This document shows, piece after piece, positions 42,661 through 51,860 of a stretch of DNA of 64,000 nucleotides (positions are counted from its first letter, which is position 1; each line of letters starts with the position of its first letter). A program made the translations under genes and the position numbers. Origin of the DNA: an uncultured Tropicimonas sp. (lineage in GTDB: Bacteria > Pseudomonadota > Alphaproteobacteria > Rhodobacterales > Rhodobacteraceae); the NCBI GenBank assembly GCA_947497945.1, contig CANMIP010000030.1, positions 1 to 64,000 on the forward strand, given 5' to 3'. Below the pieces are notes generated by a model that searched no databases, was not told where the DNA came from, and saw only the letters and a program-made list of their open reading frames with translations.

Positions 42661-44805
42661 TCAGGCAGCGGTGTCTTTCTTCTTGCTGATGATATCCATG
42701 ATCTCCTGCGCGGAGGCCGGGATATTGGTGCCCGGGCCGAAGATCGCGGAGACGCCGGAATTGTAGAGGAACTCGTAATCCTGATGCGGGATGACCCCGC
42801 CGCAGATCACGATGATATCCTCGGCGCCCTGCTTCTTCAGCTCCTCGACGAGGCGCGGGGCCAGCGTCTTGTGGCCGGCGGCCAGCGAGGAAATGCCGAC
42901 GATATGGACATCGTTGTCGATGGCGTCCTGCGCCGCTTCTTCCGGAGTCTGGAAGAGCGGGCCCACATCGACGTCAAAGCCGATATCGGCGTAAGCCGTG
43001 GCGATCACCTTGGCGCCGCGGTCATGGCCGTCCTGGCCCATCTTGACCACGAGCATCCGCGGACGACGGCCTTCCTTCTCTGCAAAGGCCTCGACCGATT
43101 TCTGGATCGAGTTGAACTCGTCATCGCCTTCATAGGCCGCGCCATAGACACCGGACAGCGTCTTGATCTCCGCCTTGTGGCGGCCGAATTCCTTCTCCAT
43201 CGCCATGCTGATCTCTCCAACGGACGCCCGGGCGCGCGCTGCCTCGACCGCGCCTTCCAGCAGGTTGCCGCCTTCCCTGGCGCGACGCTCCAGCTCGGCG
43301 AGCGCGGCCTGGCAGGCAGCCTCGTCACGCTCGGCGCGCAGCTTCTCGAGCCGTTCAATCTGGCTCTTGCGCACGGCCATGTTGTCGACATCGAGGATTT
43401 CGAGCTCGGCTTCCTCGGCAAGCTTGTGCTTGTTGACACCGACGATGACTTCCGTGCCGCGGTCGATCATCGACTGGCGCCTGGCCGCCGATTCCTCAAT
43501 GCGCAGCTTGGGCATGCCCGAGTTCACGGCCGCGGTCATGCCGCCGAGTTCCTCGACCTCTTCCATCAGCGCCCAGGCTTTCTCGATCAGCTCGTTGGTC
43601 AGCGCCTCGACATAGTAGGAGCCGGCGAGCGGGTCGACCACCTTGGTCACCTGCGTCTCTTCCTGCAGGATGATCTGGGTGTTCCGGGCGATGCGGGCCG
43701 AGAAATCGGTCGGCAGCGCAATGGCTTCGTCGAGCGCGTTTGTGTGCAGCGACTGGGTGCCGCCAAGCGCGGCCGACATCGCTTCGTAGGCGGTCCGGAT
43801 CACGTTGTTATAGGGATCCTGCTCGGCCAGCGAGACGCCGGAGGTCTGGCAGTGGGTGCGGAGCATCTTCGAGCGCGGGTTCTTGGCGCCGAGATCGGTC
43901 ATGATGCGCGACCAGAGGGTCCGGGCGGCGCGCAGCTTGGCGATCTCCATGAAGAAGTTCATGCCCATGCAGAAGAAGAAGGACAGGCGGCCCGCAAACT
44001 TGTCGACTTCCATCCCGGCTTTCTGCGCGGCGCGGACATATTCGCGACCGTCGGCCAGCGTGAAGGCCAGCTCCTGCACGAGATCCGCGCCGGCTTCCTG
44101 CATGTGGTAGCCCGAGATCGAGATCGAGTTGAATTTCGGCATCTCGTTGGCGGTGAATTCGATGATGTCGCCGATGATCTTCATCGAGGGAACCGGCGGG
44201 TAGATATAGGTGTTGCGGACCATGAACTCCTTGAGGATGTCGTTCTGGATGGTCCCGGCGAGCACCGAGCGGTCATGGCCCTGCTCTTCGCCGACAACGA
44301 TGAAGTTGGCGAGAATGGGGATCACGGCGCCGTTCATGGTCATCGAAACCGAGACCTTGTCGAGCGGGATGCCGTCGAACAGGACCTTCATGTCCTCGAC
44401 GCTGTCGATCGCCACGCCGGCCTTGCCGACATCGCCTTCAACGCGCGGGTGGTCCGAATCGTAGCCGCGGTGCGTGGCCAGGTCGAAGGCCACGGAGACG
44501 CCCTGCTGGCCGGCGTCGAGCGCGCGGCGATAGAAGGCGTTGGATTCTTCGGCGGTGGAGAAACCGGCATATTGACGGATCGTCCAGGGGCGGCCGGCAT
44601 ACATCGTTGCCTTGGGGCCGCGCGTGAAGGGTTCGAAGCCCGGCAGCGAGTTCATATGCGGAAGATCGGCAGTGTCTTCGGCCGTGTAGAGCGGCTTGAC
44701 CTTGATGCCTTCGAGCGTTTCCCACGTCAGAGCATCAAGCGGTTTGCCGCGCAGCTCCTTCGTGGCCAGTTCAGCCCAGTCCTGGGGTGTTTTCTTGTCG
44801 GTCAT
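42661..44805 (-). CDS. scpA: Methylmalonyl-CoA mutase
   Basis: The adenosylcobalamin enzyme converts (R)-methylmalonyl-CoA to succinyl-CoA, the last step of propionyl-CoA assimilation. The 714-aa protein has the substrate-binding TIM barrel ([18 protein letters not shown], with RYDSDHPR-like [19 protein letters not shown]). The B12-binding C-terminal domain has the DxHxxG motif in [11 protein letters not shown] near residue 592. One polypeptide carries both domains, as in the E. coli Sbm/ScpA type. AGGAGG precedes the ATG at 44805. Its 5' end overlaps the sulfotransferase-like gene by 35 nt, so the two are coupled. PccA and PccB lie 3-8 kb away on the same strand. Confidence 0.97.
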   Translation of the reverse strand: MTDKKTPQDWAELATKELRGKPLDALTWETLEGIKVKPLYTAEDTADLPHMNSLPGFEPFTRGPKATMYAGRPWTIRQYAGFSTAEESNAFYRRALDAGQQGVSVAFDLATHRGYDSDHPRVEGDVGKAGVAIDSVEDMKVLFDGIPLDKVSVSMTMNGAVIPILANFIVVGEEQGHDRSVLAGTIQNDILKEFMVRNTYIYPPVPSMKIIGDIIEFTANEMPKFNSISISGYHMQEAGADLVQELAFTLADGREYVRAAQKAGMEVDKFAGRLSFFFCMGMNFFMEIAKLRAARTLWSRIMTDLGAKNPRSKMLRTHCQTSGVSLAEQDPYNNVIRTAYEAMSAALGGTQSLHTNALDEAIALPTDFSARIARNTQIILQEETQVTKVVDPLAGSYYVEALTNELIEKAWALMEEVEELGGMTAAVNSGMPKLRIEESAARRQSMIDRGTEVIVGVNKHKLAEEAELEILDVDNMAVRKSQIERLEKLRAERDEAACQAALAELERRAREGGNLLEGAVEAARARASVGEISMAMEKEFGRHKAEIKTLSGVYGAAYEGDDEFNSIQKSVEAFAEKEGRRPRMLVVKMGQDGHDRGAKVIATAYADIGFDVDVGPLFQTPEEAAQDAIDNDVHIVGISSLAAGHKTLAPRLVEELKKQGAEDIIVICGGVIPHQDYEFLYNSGVSAIFGPGTNIPASAQEIMDIISKKKDTAA

Positions 44806-45724
44806 CGGGGAAGGGTCCTCCTGTCATGTCCATGTTACGCAGATCTCCAGTGTCCGCGCGTTCTATCAGCATTGCGTGGCCATTCGCGCCGGCGCGAAGC
44901 CATGCCAGATCCTCAGCATATTGCGCTACGAGTGCCTCTCGCTGATCTCGGTCGAACAACAGCCATCGGTCGTCGCTGCTGATCGGAATCGGGGCGAGGT
45001 GGCCGCAATCCGCCATCACCTCGCATATATCTTCTGGCGTCGCTCCGCGCGCCTCCCAAGAGCGCACACCCGCCATGCGAGATGCGAAACCCGGGGAGAT
45101 CGAAAGCCCTGTCATTGTTGCAAATTGTCGCTCCGGACGGGCTGCGAAACGCTCACTGGGGCAAATAATCACCTGCGCGCGCGGAAATGCCGCGGCGATC
45201 TCCTCGATCACGCGGCGCCAGCGGCGGGGCTGGGTGACCAGCCTGTCCAGCGCCGCGCGGTCCGGTGCGGGGAAACCGTTGAGCACCTGCTGGGTCAGGA
45301 GCGAGGCCCAGAAGCGGTCATAGGCGCGGATCGACAGCACGATCCGGTCGCAGCGCTCGTGAAACGCCGGCACGATCCGGTCCAGGCGTTCGAAGGCCCA
45401 GGGGTAGAGCCGTTCGGATTTCAGGCAATTGGCCGCAGTTCCGAGCAGGTTCTGCTCCGCCACCAGCAAGCGCGAGATCCCGCGGCGTTCCAGCTGGTGC
45501 TGCCGCATGCGCAGGCGCCCGCAGGAATGCCGCCCCTGTCGCTCCAGTTGCAAGGTGATCTGATCCGGTTGCCGAACCAGACCGGCCAACAGCCCGCGCC
45601 GCGTCTGTGGCGGCAACCAGGCGGCAACGCCCTCTTCCGCCAGCAGATGCGCATTGCGGCCGAGAAAACGTTGCAGGGTCGTGGCTCCGGTCCGGTGGGC
45701 GCCGAGATGGAGGGTCACGTGCAT
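44771..45724 (-). CDS. Sulfotransferase-like P-loop protein
   Basis: The 317-aa protein starts [21 protein letters not shown]. This resembles the 5'-phosphosulfate-binding loop of bacterial sulfotransferase-like proteins (LHIGTHKTGTTxLQ). [14 protein letters not shown] is a plausible 3'-phosphate-binding segment (the SxR region). Beyond these, similarity is low, and both acceptor and activity are unknown. It is expressed from its own upstream region and overlaps the mutase gene by 35 nt. The start at 45724 was chosen because the long open frame upstream is antisense to the DUF4174 gene. Confidence 0.72.
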   Translation of the reverse strand: MHVTLHLGAHRTGATTLQRFLGRNAHLLAEEGVAAWLPPQTRRGLLAGLVRQPDQITLQLERQGRHSCGRLRMRQHQLERRGISRLLVAEQNLLGTAANCLKSERLYPWAFERLDRIVPAFHERCDRIVLSIRAYDRFWASLLTQQVLNGFPAPDRAALDRLVTQPRRWRRVIEEIAAAFPRAQVIICPSERFAARPERQFATMTGLSISPGFASRMAGVRSWEARGATPEDICEVMADCGHLAPIPISSDDRWLLFDRDQREALVAQYAEDLAWLRAGANGHAMLIERADTGDLRNMDMTGGPFPDDRQENTPGLG

Positions 45725-45911
45725 GAGGGTCTTGGCTCCGTTTGGCAGCTCCGCGCAGTTCTTGCGCGCAAGGGGTCTTGTCCCCTGCCATAGACCAAAG
45801 CCCCTTGCCGGGCCGTTAAGGATAATCGCCCTCAACGCAATTTCGCGCGATTTCCTCTTAGATTTCTGCCGCGGCTCGCCTATATCTTCGGTGACACGAG
45901 GAGAGCCAGAC

Positions 45912-46400
45912 TTGCCCCGCATCCCCCTGACGCTGTTGATTGTTTCGTCGCTGACGCTGTTCCTGCCGGCATTTGTCGAGGCCCAGCAGGCCGAAACCAC
46001 GCCGGAAAACGCGACCGAAGCGCCGAGAACACTGGAAATCCTGCCCGCGGCGGGAATCGATCTCGCTTCGTATCTCTGGGTGCAGCGGGTGCTTGTCGTC
46101 TTCGCCGATACCCCGGCCGATCCGCGCTTCATCAAGCAGATGGAGCTGTTCGGCGAGCGCCCGCGCGACCTGCTTGAGCGCGATGTCCTGGTGCTGACCG
46201 ATACCGATCCCGGGAACCAGACGGATGTGCGCAAGGAACTGCGCCCGCGCGGTTTCGCGCTGGTGCTGGTGGACAAGGACGGGGTGGTCAAGCTGCGCAA
46301 ACCGGCGCCCTGGTCGACCCGCGAAATCTCCCGCTCCATCGACAAGACCCCGCTTCGGCGCCAGGAGATTCGCGATCGGAGCGGTTCCATCGGGCAGTGA
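45912..46400 (+). CDS. DUF4174 domain-containing exported protein
   Basis: A 162-aa protein with an N-terminal signal sequence (PLTLLIVSSLTLFLPAFVEAQQ) and a C-terminal DUF4174 domain: RVLVVFADTPADPRFIKQMELF, then RDLLERDVLVLTDTDP, LVLVDKDGVVKLRK and the ISRSIDKTPLRRQEI end motif. The fold is thioredoxin-like, but no CxxC motif is present. I take a TTG start at 45912, preceded by GAGGAG, since no ATG fits the signal peptide. Function is unknown. It is divergent from the sulfotransferase-like gene and convergent with the GT-C gene. Confidence 0.8.
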   Translation: MPRIPLTLLIVSSLTLFLPAFVEAQQAETTPENATEAPRTLEILPAAGIDLASYLWVQRVLVVFADTPADPRFIKQMELFGERPRDLLERDVLVLTDTDPGNQTDVRKELRPRGFALVLVDKDGVVKLRKPAPWSTREISRSIDKTPLRRQEIRDRSGSIGQ

Positions 46401-46416
46401 CGCGAGGCAGGGACGG

Positions 46417-47955
46417 TCATTGCCGGGCGTCCTTCTCGAATACAAAGCTCGCGCCTTCGGGCAGGCCGGCTTCCCAGGCTTCCAGTTTCGCGCGCAGACC
46501 CGGCGCAAGCTCCGGCGCGGTGGCATAGAAGGCGACTTCGCCGAAGGCGGAGTAGCGGAACTGACCGGCAATCTTCAGTTCGCCGAGTCGGACCCAATCC
46601 TCACCGATCGTCGCTTCGAACCAGGGGTCGTAGATCATGGCGAAGGCGACACCGCGTTCGGCGGCAAGGCGACCGGCCCATCGCTGCTCGCTTCCGTTGC
46701 GCCGCAGCCGCAAGGCCTCGATGGAGCCCAGCCCCCAGATATCGAGCACGTAGTCGGGATTTTGCCAGGCAACCCAGCCCAGGTCGTTCACAGCCACCGG
46801 GCCGGCATGGAACTCCTTGGCGAAGCGCGCCATCTGCGCCTGCTGCAGATCGATGCTGCGCGTCGCGTTCGGATACGTGCCAAAGTAATGCGGAAGATAG
46901 ACATAGCTGGAGACCAGCACCGGAATGAGCGCCAGCCCACGGGCAAGCTTCCCGCCCTCCGCCGCCAGCGCAAGCAGACCCGCGAGCGAGGCGACAAGAA
47001 CATAGCCTTCATAGCGGTTCATCCAGCCAACCCGGCCGGCAACCAGATGCGCCAGCACCGCCAGCAACAGCAGCGGAACAAGCAGCCCGCGCGGATTGCT
47101 GCGAAGCGACGGGTTCACGATGCGCATGAGGGGAAGCGTCAGCAGCATGGCCAGGAGCGGCCAGGAGTTTTTCTGCATCAACACCGTTCGTCTGGTCTCG
47201 GAGACCTCATTGCCAAGCTTGGCCTGTACCGAGCTCGGCAACGGGTCCAGCCCCAGCGCCACCAATGTCCCCATGAAGGCCGCGATCACAGCGACGGCGC
47301 CGGCCGCGGCCAGCAGCCCCGCCGCCCAACGGCCGCGCAACACGAGCATCCCGGCGGCCAGCAATGACAACGCCATCGCCTCGAAGCGGAAAGCCGGCGC
47401 CAGCACGATCGCGACAATGAGCCAGGGCGAGAGCCTGTCCTCGTCCAGGAGTTGCAGCAGGCCGAGCACCACCGCCAGGCTCGCCGCCATGTGAAGGCTG
47501 TGCTCCATTCCGGTAAATGCGATGCCCGACATATTCACGAGCAGAGGCACCGCGATGGCGGCAAAAAGCCCATAATCGCGCGAGCGGCCCTGACCATATC
47601 CCGCCTGGACCAGGATCGCGCCCCAGAGCCAACCGCACAGCGCCAGCGCCGTGGTGTTCCACAAGAGCGGCAGGTATCGCTGCGCTTCGGTGCCGGCAAA
47701 CGGGGTCAGGAGCAGCGGATAAAGCGGCGAAGAGGCCGCCGCCGCCATCTCTCCCGCGTTGACACCATATCCCCCCGCCGCAATCTGCTCCGCGACGGAG
47801 AGGTGGATATAGACATCGTCCAGCGGGTATTCGAACACCCCCGCATGGAGATAGGCGACCGCCTGCAGCGCGGCAAAGCCGAGCAGCACGCTCGCCACCG
47901 CAAGAAGCGGCAGGGAGGCGGGCGGCGCATCCTCCATGGTCATGTCCAGGCTCAT
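46417..47955 (-). CDS. Polytopic GT-C-like membrane protein coupled to pccA
   Basis: The 512-aa protein has about 10-12 membrane helices. An early acidic motif YPLDDVYIHLSVAEQIAAGG resembles the catalytic DDxY/ExD loop of GT-C glycosyltransferases, and a C-terminal soluble region includes VNDLGWVAWQNPDYVLDIWGLGSIEALR. That soluble part is typical of mannosyl- or arabinosyltransferase-like proteins of unknown target. Its ATG overlaps the pccA stop by four bases (ATGA), so translation is coupled to the biotin carboxylase. It is not an obvious partner of that pathway. Activity and sugar donor are unassigned. Confidence 0.72.
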   Translation of the reverse strand: MSLDMTMEDAPPASLPLLAVASVLLGFAALQAVAYLHAGVFEYPLDDVYIHLSVAEQIAAGGYGVNAGEMAAAASSPLYPLLLTPFAGTEAQRYLPLLWNTTALALCGWLWGAILVQAGYGQGRSRDYGLFAAIAVPLLVNMSGIAFTGMEHSLHMAASLAVVLGLLQLLDEDRLSPWLIVAIVLAPAFRFEAMALSLLAAGMLVLRGRWAAGLLAAAGAVAVIAAFMGTLVALGLDPLPSSVQAKLGNEVSETRRTVLMQKNSWPLLAMLLTLPLMRIVNPSLRSNPRGLLVPLLLLAVLAHLVAGRVGWMNRYEGYVLVASLAGLLALAAEGGKLARGLALIPVLVSSYVYLPHYFGTYPNATRSIDLQQAQMARFAKEFHAGPVAVNDLGWVAWQNPDYVLDIWGLGSIEALRLRRNGSEQRWAGRLAAERGVAFAMIYDPWFEATIGEDWVRLGELKIAGQFRYSAFGEVAFYATAPELAPGLRAKLEAWEAGLPEGASFVFEKDARQ

Positions 47956-49949
47956 TCGAACTCCATGATGACATCATCGACCGCAAGACTGTCTCCCGGC
48001 CCTGCATTGATCCTGGTCACCACGGCGCCACGTTCGGCCCGCAGGATATTCTCCATCTTCATCGCCTCGACCGTGCAGAGCGTCTGCCCCTCCTGCACCA
48101 TGTCGCCGACCTCCACGTCGAGCGTCACGATCAGCCCCGGCATCGGGCAGAGCAGCATCTTCGAGGTATCGGGCGCGATCTTCTCAGGCATCAGCCGGGC
48201 CAACTCGCCCTGGCGCGGGGTGAAGACATTCACCTTCATGTCGGCGCCGCGATAGCGGATGCGGTAGCCGGAGGTGATCTTGTCCACCTTGAAGAAATGC
48301 CGCTTGCCGGCAATATTGACCTCCGCCAACGAGTCTCCCGGGGTCCATTTCGACTTCATCCCGATGCGGCGATCTTCGAACACGACCGTGGTGCCATGCT
48401 TGTTGGCTTCGATCTTGATCGGGAACTCCTCACCGTCGACAAAGACGATCCATTCGGTGCCGACCTTGCGCTTGTGGTTGTCCATCGTGCCGGTGATCCG
48501 GGTGCGACGGATCTCGGCGACCCGGAACATGCCGGCCGCGCAGGCCGCCACCTTCTTCTTGTTCTCCTCGCTGAGCTCCACCCCGCCGAACCCGTCGGGA
48601 TATTCCTCCTCGATGAAGGCGGTGGTGATATTGCCGTCGATGAAGCGCTGGTGGTCCATCACCGCCGAGAGGAAGGGAATGTTATGGCCGATCCCCTCGA
48701 CCTCGAACGCGTCCAGCGCGTCGCGCATATGGTCGATGGCCTTGGCGCGGGTCGGCCCCCAGGTGCAGAGCTTGGCGATCATCGGATCGTAGAACATCGA
48801 GATCTCGCCACCCTCGTAGACACCGGTATCGTTGCGCACCGCCTTCTCCTGCGTCGCCGCCTCTGTCGGCGGGCGGTAGGCGGTCAGCCGTCCGATCGAA
48901 GGCAGGAAACCGCGATAGGGATCCTCGGCGTAAAGCCGGCTCTCGACGGCCCAGCCCTTGATGCCGATATCGTCCTGCTCGATATCGAGCTCCTCGCCAT
49001 CGGCGATCCGGATCATCTGCTCGACCAGATCGACACCGGTGATCAATTCCGTCACCGGGTGTTCGACCTGCAGCCGGGTGTTCATTTCCAGGAAGTAGAA
49101 GTTCTTCTTGTCGTCGACGATGAACTCGACCGTGCCGGCCGACGCATAGCCCACCGCCTTGGCCAACGCGCAGGCCTGGTTGCCCATCGCAGCGCGGGTC
49201 TCGGGGTCGAGGAAGGGGCTCGGTGCCTCCTCGATGACCTTCTGGTTGCGCCGCTGGATCGAACATTCCCGCTCGTTGAGATAGATGCAGTTGCCATGTT
49301 TGTCGGCCAACACCTGGATCTCGATATGACGCGGCTGGGTCACGAACTTCTCGATGAAGATCCGGTCGTCGCCGAAAGACGCCGCCGCCTCGTTCTTCGA
49401 ACTCTGAAAGCCCTCGCGCGTCTGGTCGTCATTCCAGGCGATCCGCATCCCCTTGCCGCCGCCGCCGGCGGAGGCCTTGATCATGACCGGGTAGCCGACC
49501 TTGTTGGCAATCCTGACCGCTTCCTCGGCATCTTCGATCAGGCCCATATAGCCCGGCACCGTGGAGACCTTGGCATCAAGCGCGATCTTCTTGGAGGTGA
49601 TCTTGTCTCCCATCGCCTCGATCGCGGAGGCCGGCGGGCCGACAAAGGCCACGCCCTCGGCCTCCAGAGCCTCGGCGAACTTGCGGTTCTCGGACAGGAA
49701 GCCATAGCCCGGATGCACGGCCTCGGCGCCGGTCTTGCGGATCGCATCCATCACCTTGTCGATGACGATATAGGACTGGTTGGCCGGCGAGGGTCCGATA
49801 TGCACAGCTTCATCCGCCATCTGGACATGCAATGCGTGCCGGTCGGCATCCGAATAGATCGCGACGGTCTCGATCCCCATCTTCTGCGCCGACTTGATCA
49901 CCCGGCAAGCAATCTCTCCGCGGTTGGCGATCAGCAGTTTCTTGAACAT
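47952..49949 (-). CDS. pccA: Propionyl-CoA carboxylase alpha (biotin) subunit
   Basis: PccA carboxylates its biotin and passes CO2 to propionyl-CoA with PccB, giving methylmalonyl-CoA. The 665-aa protein begins MFKKLLIANRGEIACRVIK and has the ATP-grasp biotin carboxylase domain (KASAGGGGKGMRIAW, ECSIQRRNQK). A BT linker follows, and the C-terminal BCCP domain has the biotinyl-lysine in EAMKMEN near residue 627. The start at 49949 has GGGACGGAGC upstream and fits the family; the frame to 50015 does not. A strong terminator lies 70 nt upstream, after the lipoprotein gene. A PccR-like box lies beyond that gene. Confidence 0.97.
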   Translation of the reverse strand: MFKKLLIANRGEIACRVIKSAQKMGIETVAIYSDADRHALHVQMADEAVHIGPSPANQSYIVIDKVMDAIRKTGAEAVHPGYGFLSENRKFAEALEAEGVAFVGPPASAIEAMGDKITSKKIALDAKVSTVPGYMGLIEDAEEAVRIANKVGYPVMIKASAGGGGKGMRIAWNDDQTREGFQSSKNEAAASFGDDRIFIEKFVTQPRHIEIQVLADKHGNCIYLNERECSIQRRNQKVIEEAPSPFLDPETRAAMGNQACALAKAVGYASAGTVEFIVDDKKNFYFLEMNTRLQVEHPVTELITGVDLVEQMIRIADGEELDIEQDDIGIKGWAVESRLYAEDPYRGFLPSIGRLTAYRPPTEAATQEKAVRNDTGVYEGGEISMFYDPMIAKLCTWGPTRAKAIDHMRDALDAFEVEGIGHNIPFLSAVMDHQRFIDGNITTAFIEEEYPDGFGGVELSEENKKKVAACAAGMFRVAEIRRTRITGTMDNHKRKVGTEWIVFVDGEEFPIKIEANKHGTTVVFEDRRIGMKSKWTPGDSLAEVNIAGKRHFFKVDKITSGYRIRYRGADMKVNVFTPRQGELARLMPEKIAPDTSKMLLCPMPGLIVTLDVEVGDMVQEGQTLCTVEAMKMENILRAERGAVVTRINAGPGDSLAVDDVIMEFE

Positions 49950-50014
49950 GCTCCGTCCCTTCCCTCTTGTCCCGGTAGCGCCTCCCCAGCGCCCGTCCGT
50001 TCGCACAGACCACA

Positions 50015-50046
50015 AAAAAGACCATCGGAGAGAAACTCTCCGATGG
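50015..50046 (-). terminator. Strong terminator between lipoprotein gene and pccA
   Basis: CCATCGGAGAG (50022-50032), loop AAA and CTCTCCGATGG (50036-50046) form an 11-bp stem. CAAAAAAG on the plus strand gives a six-base U-run on the minus strand. It lies 45 nt after the lipoprotein stop and 66 nt before the pccA start. Confidence 0.93.
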
Positions 50047-50090
50047 CCGCATTTCTCATTTCGAGGCGATGCCTCGGAAATGTCCGTTCG

Positions 50091-50300
50091 TCAGTTGGCC
50101 ATTTTCTTGACTTCGTTGGTGACAGCACCGGCCGCTGCGCCAACGGCTGCGCCGGTGACAACGTCGCCACCCGTGACCGCCGCAACACCTGCGCCGGTGG
50201 CCGCACCAATCCCCGCATTCTGGACATTCGTGTTCTCGTCGCACGCGGCCAGCAATCCGGCGAACGCAACGATGGTCGTGATTTTGATGATCTTTCCCAT
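50091..50300 (-). CDS. Small glycine-zipper lipoprotein
   Basis: A 69-aa protein with signal peptide MGKIIKITTIVAFAGLLAAC, whose lipobox LLAAC gives the lipidated Cys. The mature part is a glycine/alanine zipper (GIGAATGAGVAAVTGGDVVTGAAVGAAAGAV), the YMGG/Gly-zipper type of envelope lipoprotein. Similar proteins precede pccA in other Rhodobacterales. Function is unknown. A PccR-like box about 230 nt upstream suggests it is coregulated with propionate genes. A terminator separates it from pccA. Confidence 0.85.
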   Translation of the reverse strand: MGKIIKITTIVAFAGLLAACDENTNVQNAGIGAATGAGVAAVTGGDVVTGAAVGAAAGAVTNEVKKMAN

Positions 50301-50528
50301 GGGTTTTCTGCTCCGTTTCGGGGTTGTCTCGCCGACACTATGGCGCAAGCAGCAAGCCGTGTGAATCCCTTGAAATACCTCGGCGAACATCCGCCAAGCG
50401 TATCGTTTCGAAGAAAAAATGGCGGCCGTGCGTTGGGGATGCGCGGCCGCCGAAAGTCGGAAGGGGTAGTAAAGATCCCGGAAACGACGATTGAGTTGGG
50501 ATGCGCCGTGTCCGTCACCTTGCTGACG

Positions 50529-50563
50529 TGCAATTTGCAAATCGCAAAGCCAAAGCTTGCGAA
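50529..50563 (-). promoter_or_regulatory. PccR-type box upstream of lipoprotein-pccA
   Basis: TTTGCAAA (50534-50541) is followed by TCGCAAAG and, further on, TTGCGAA (50557-50563). It resembles the TTTGCAAA repeats of ScfR-type regulators such as PccR and the boxes at 53470 and 54798. Most of the remaining gap (50301-50613) shows no other feature. Confidence 0.68.
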
Positions 50564-50613
50564 CCCCACAGAATAGGCCGTTTCCTGCCGTTCTTTCAGG
50601 GGGTTCGGCAAAA

Positions 50614-51003
50614 TCACGCCCAATCCTCCCCGTCATCCGGGCCTTCCACGACGTCGAACTTGTCCATCACGTCGGGAAAACTCCGCGCAATCGCCTTCAG
50701 ATCGACCACCAGCATCGCCTCGTAACTTGCCGGATCGAAACCTTCCTCCGCCGCCAGGATCTCCCGGCCGAACAGCCAGCTCAGACGCCCGGCGTCGAGA
50801 TTGCCGCGCTCAAAAGGCGCATCTCCGAAATGCTCAAGGATCGCCTCGAGGAAACCCGCATCCGCACGCCGGTCCGCGGGCTTGCGGTCGGCATAGCGCT
50901 CGCGTGCCTTGAGTGGCGTTGCCCCGGCCTTGTTCTCACGGCGCAGCGTGAACTGGTAATCCGTCCCGGTCAGCCGGCTGGGAAATCCACGATGCTTCAG
51001 CAT
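50614..51003 (-). CDS. Hypothetical protein in the pcc region
   Basis: The 129-aa soluble protein begins MLKHRGFPSRLTGTDYQFTLRRENK. It has a basic N-terminal third and an acidic C-terminal part (VVEGPDDGEDWA). ADAGFLEAILEHFGDAPFERGNLDAGRLSWLFG suggests helices; no known domain or catalytic motif is recognised. Similar small genes occupy the space between pccB and pccA in other Rhodobacterales. The ATG at 51003 lies 10 nt after the upstream stop, so it belongs to the pccB transcript if no terminator intervenes. Confidence 0.6.
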   Translation of the reverse strand: MLKHRGFPSRLTGTDYQFTLRRENKAGATPLKARERYADRKPADRRADAGFLEAILEHFGDAPFERGNLDAGRLSWLFGREILAAEEGFDPASYEAMLVVDLKAIARSFPDVMDKFDVVEGPDDGEDWA

Positions 51004-51013
51004 TCTCGATCCT

Positions 51014-51394
51014 TCACTGCCACACACACCCGTCATCGGTCGGCAGATACGCCCCGATGAACATGGTCGCCTCGGGGTCATGCACCCCGCGTTCAACGGC
51101 GCGGTCCATCAGCGCGATCATCACCTGATCCACGCCCCCGGCCTCCGCCGCCGCCTTCAATCCTTCCCGGTCGCAAAGATGGTCGATATCGGCCGCAACC
51201 GCTTCATATCCAAGCTCGCCCTCGTCGAAACCGATCTTCGGGCTGACATAGCGCAGGGTGAGCCAGACCTGCCCGCCGCTCTGCTCCTCGACAACCCGAT
51301 CCAGGAACTCCACGGCCAGCCCCGACGGCGTGACCACCCCTTCCGCCTGCACCATCCCGGCCCAGGCCGCAAAAGCCAGCAGTCCCCACCGCAT
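51014..51394 (-). CDS. Exported small protein (DUF6497-like)
   Basis: A 126-aa protein with a signal peptide (MRWGLLAFAAWAGMVQAEG, cleavage after QAE or VQA). The mature part includes VTPSGLAVEFLDRVVEEQSGGQVWLTLRYVSPKIGFDEG and ends DDGCVWQ. A pair of cysteines near DIDHLCDRE and GCVW could form a disulfide. It looks like DUF6497, a Rhodobacteraceae family of unknown role. The ATG shares a base with the upstream stop (TGATG), so translation is coupled. Confidence 0.68.
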   Translation of the reverse strand: MRWGLLAFAAWAGMVQAEGVVTPSGLAVEFLDRVVEEQSGGQVWLTLRYVSPKIGFDEGELGYEAVAADIDHLCDREGLKAAAEAGGVDQVMIALMDRAVERGVHDPEATMFIGAYLPTDDGCVWQ

Positions 51395-51741
51395 CAGCCC
51401 TGCCCCCCTGCCATACGCACCCAACGCCGGCGCCTCGACGGCGCCTCCAACATATCCGCAATCCGCGCCTCGATCCCGGCTCGATCATACTGCGCGGCAT
51501 CGACACGGCCGCCAGCCCGAACAATCAGCCCGTCCTCGACTGCCTCGACCTCGACCACTGGCGAGAAGCCGCGCTGCCTCTGAAGCGCCCGCCACAGATC
51601 CTGGCGCACCTGCTGCGCCACCCGCTCACGCCCCGCGCGCGGCAACCGCGTCTCGGCGAAAACATCGAACCGCACCGGAACAAGCCGCGCCACCGTCACC
51701 CGCGCACCCTCGCGCAGGACATGCCAGCCGCCACGCCTCAT
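51394..51741 (-). CDS. Hypothetical Arg-rich protein in the pcc region
   Basis: A 115-aa basic protein beginning MRRGGWHVLREGARVTVARLVPVRF. Segments RERVAQQVRQDLWRALQRQRGFSPVVEVEAVEDGLIVRAGGRVDAAQ and a C-terminal Arg patch (SRRRRWVRMAG) are visible. No signal peptide or catalytic motif is recognised. A start at 51741 is chosen over the open frame to 51864, which would run into the REP-like hairpin. It overlaps the next gene by one base. Confidence 0.6.
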   Translation of the reverse strand: MRRGGWHVLREGARVTVARLVPVRFDVFAETRLPRAGRERVAQQVRQDLWRALQRQRGFSPVVEVEAVEDGLIVRAGGRVDAAQYDRAGIEARIADMLEAPSRRRRWVRMAGGQG

Positions 51742-51807
51742 CGTTCCGCGATCTCCCGACAGTATTTCCAGCAACGCACGTCCGATCTTCCTTTTTCCAG
51801 AAATATC

Positions 51808-51838
51808 CCGGGGGGCTCCGGGGGGCAGCGCCCCCCGG
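51808..51838 (-). repeat. REP-like GC hairpin after pccB (terminator-type)
   Basis: CCGGGGGGC (51818-51826), loop AGC and GCCCCCCGG (51830-51838) form a perfect 9-bp stem, with an adjoining CCGGGGGGCTCC. The neighbouring AGAAATATCC on the plus strand is the sequence context commonly repeated between genes in Rhodobacteraceae. It lies 22 nt after the pccB stop and probably ends or stabilises the transcript. Confidence 0.65.
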
Positions 51839-51860
51839 CTTCCCCGCTCGAAACGGGATA

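Noticed and set aside
45118-45127. TTGCAAATTG inside the sulfotransferase-like gene as a PccR box for scpA
   Set aside because: A single partial half-site within coding sequence, without the repeated arrangement seen at pccB and pccR.
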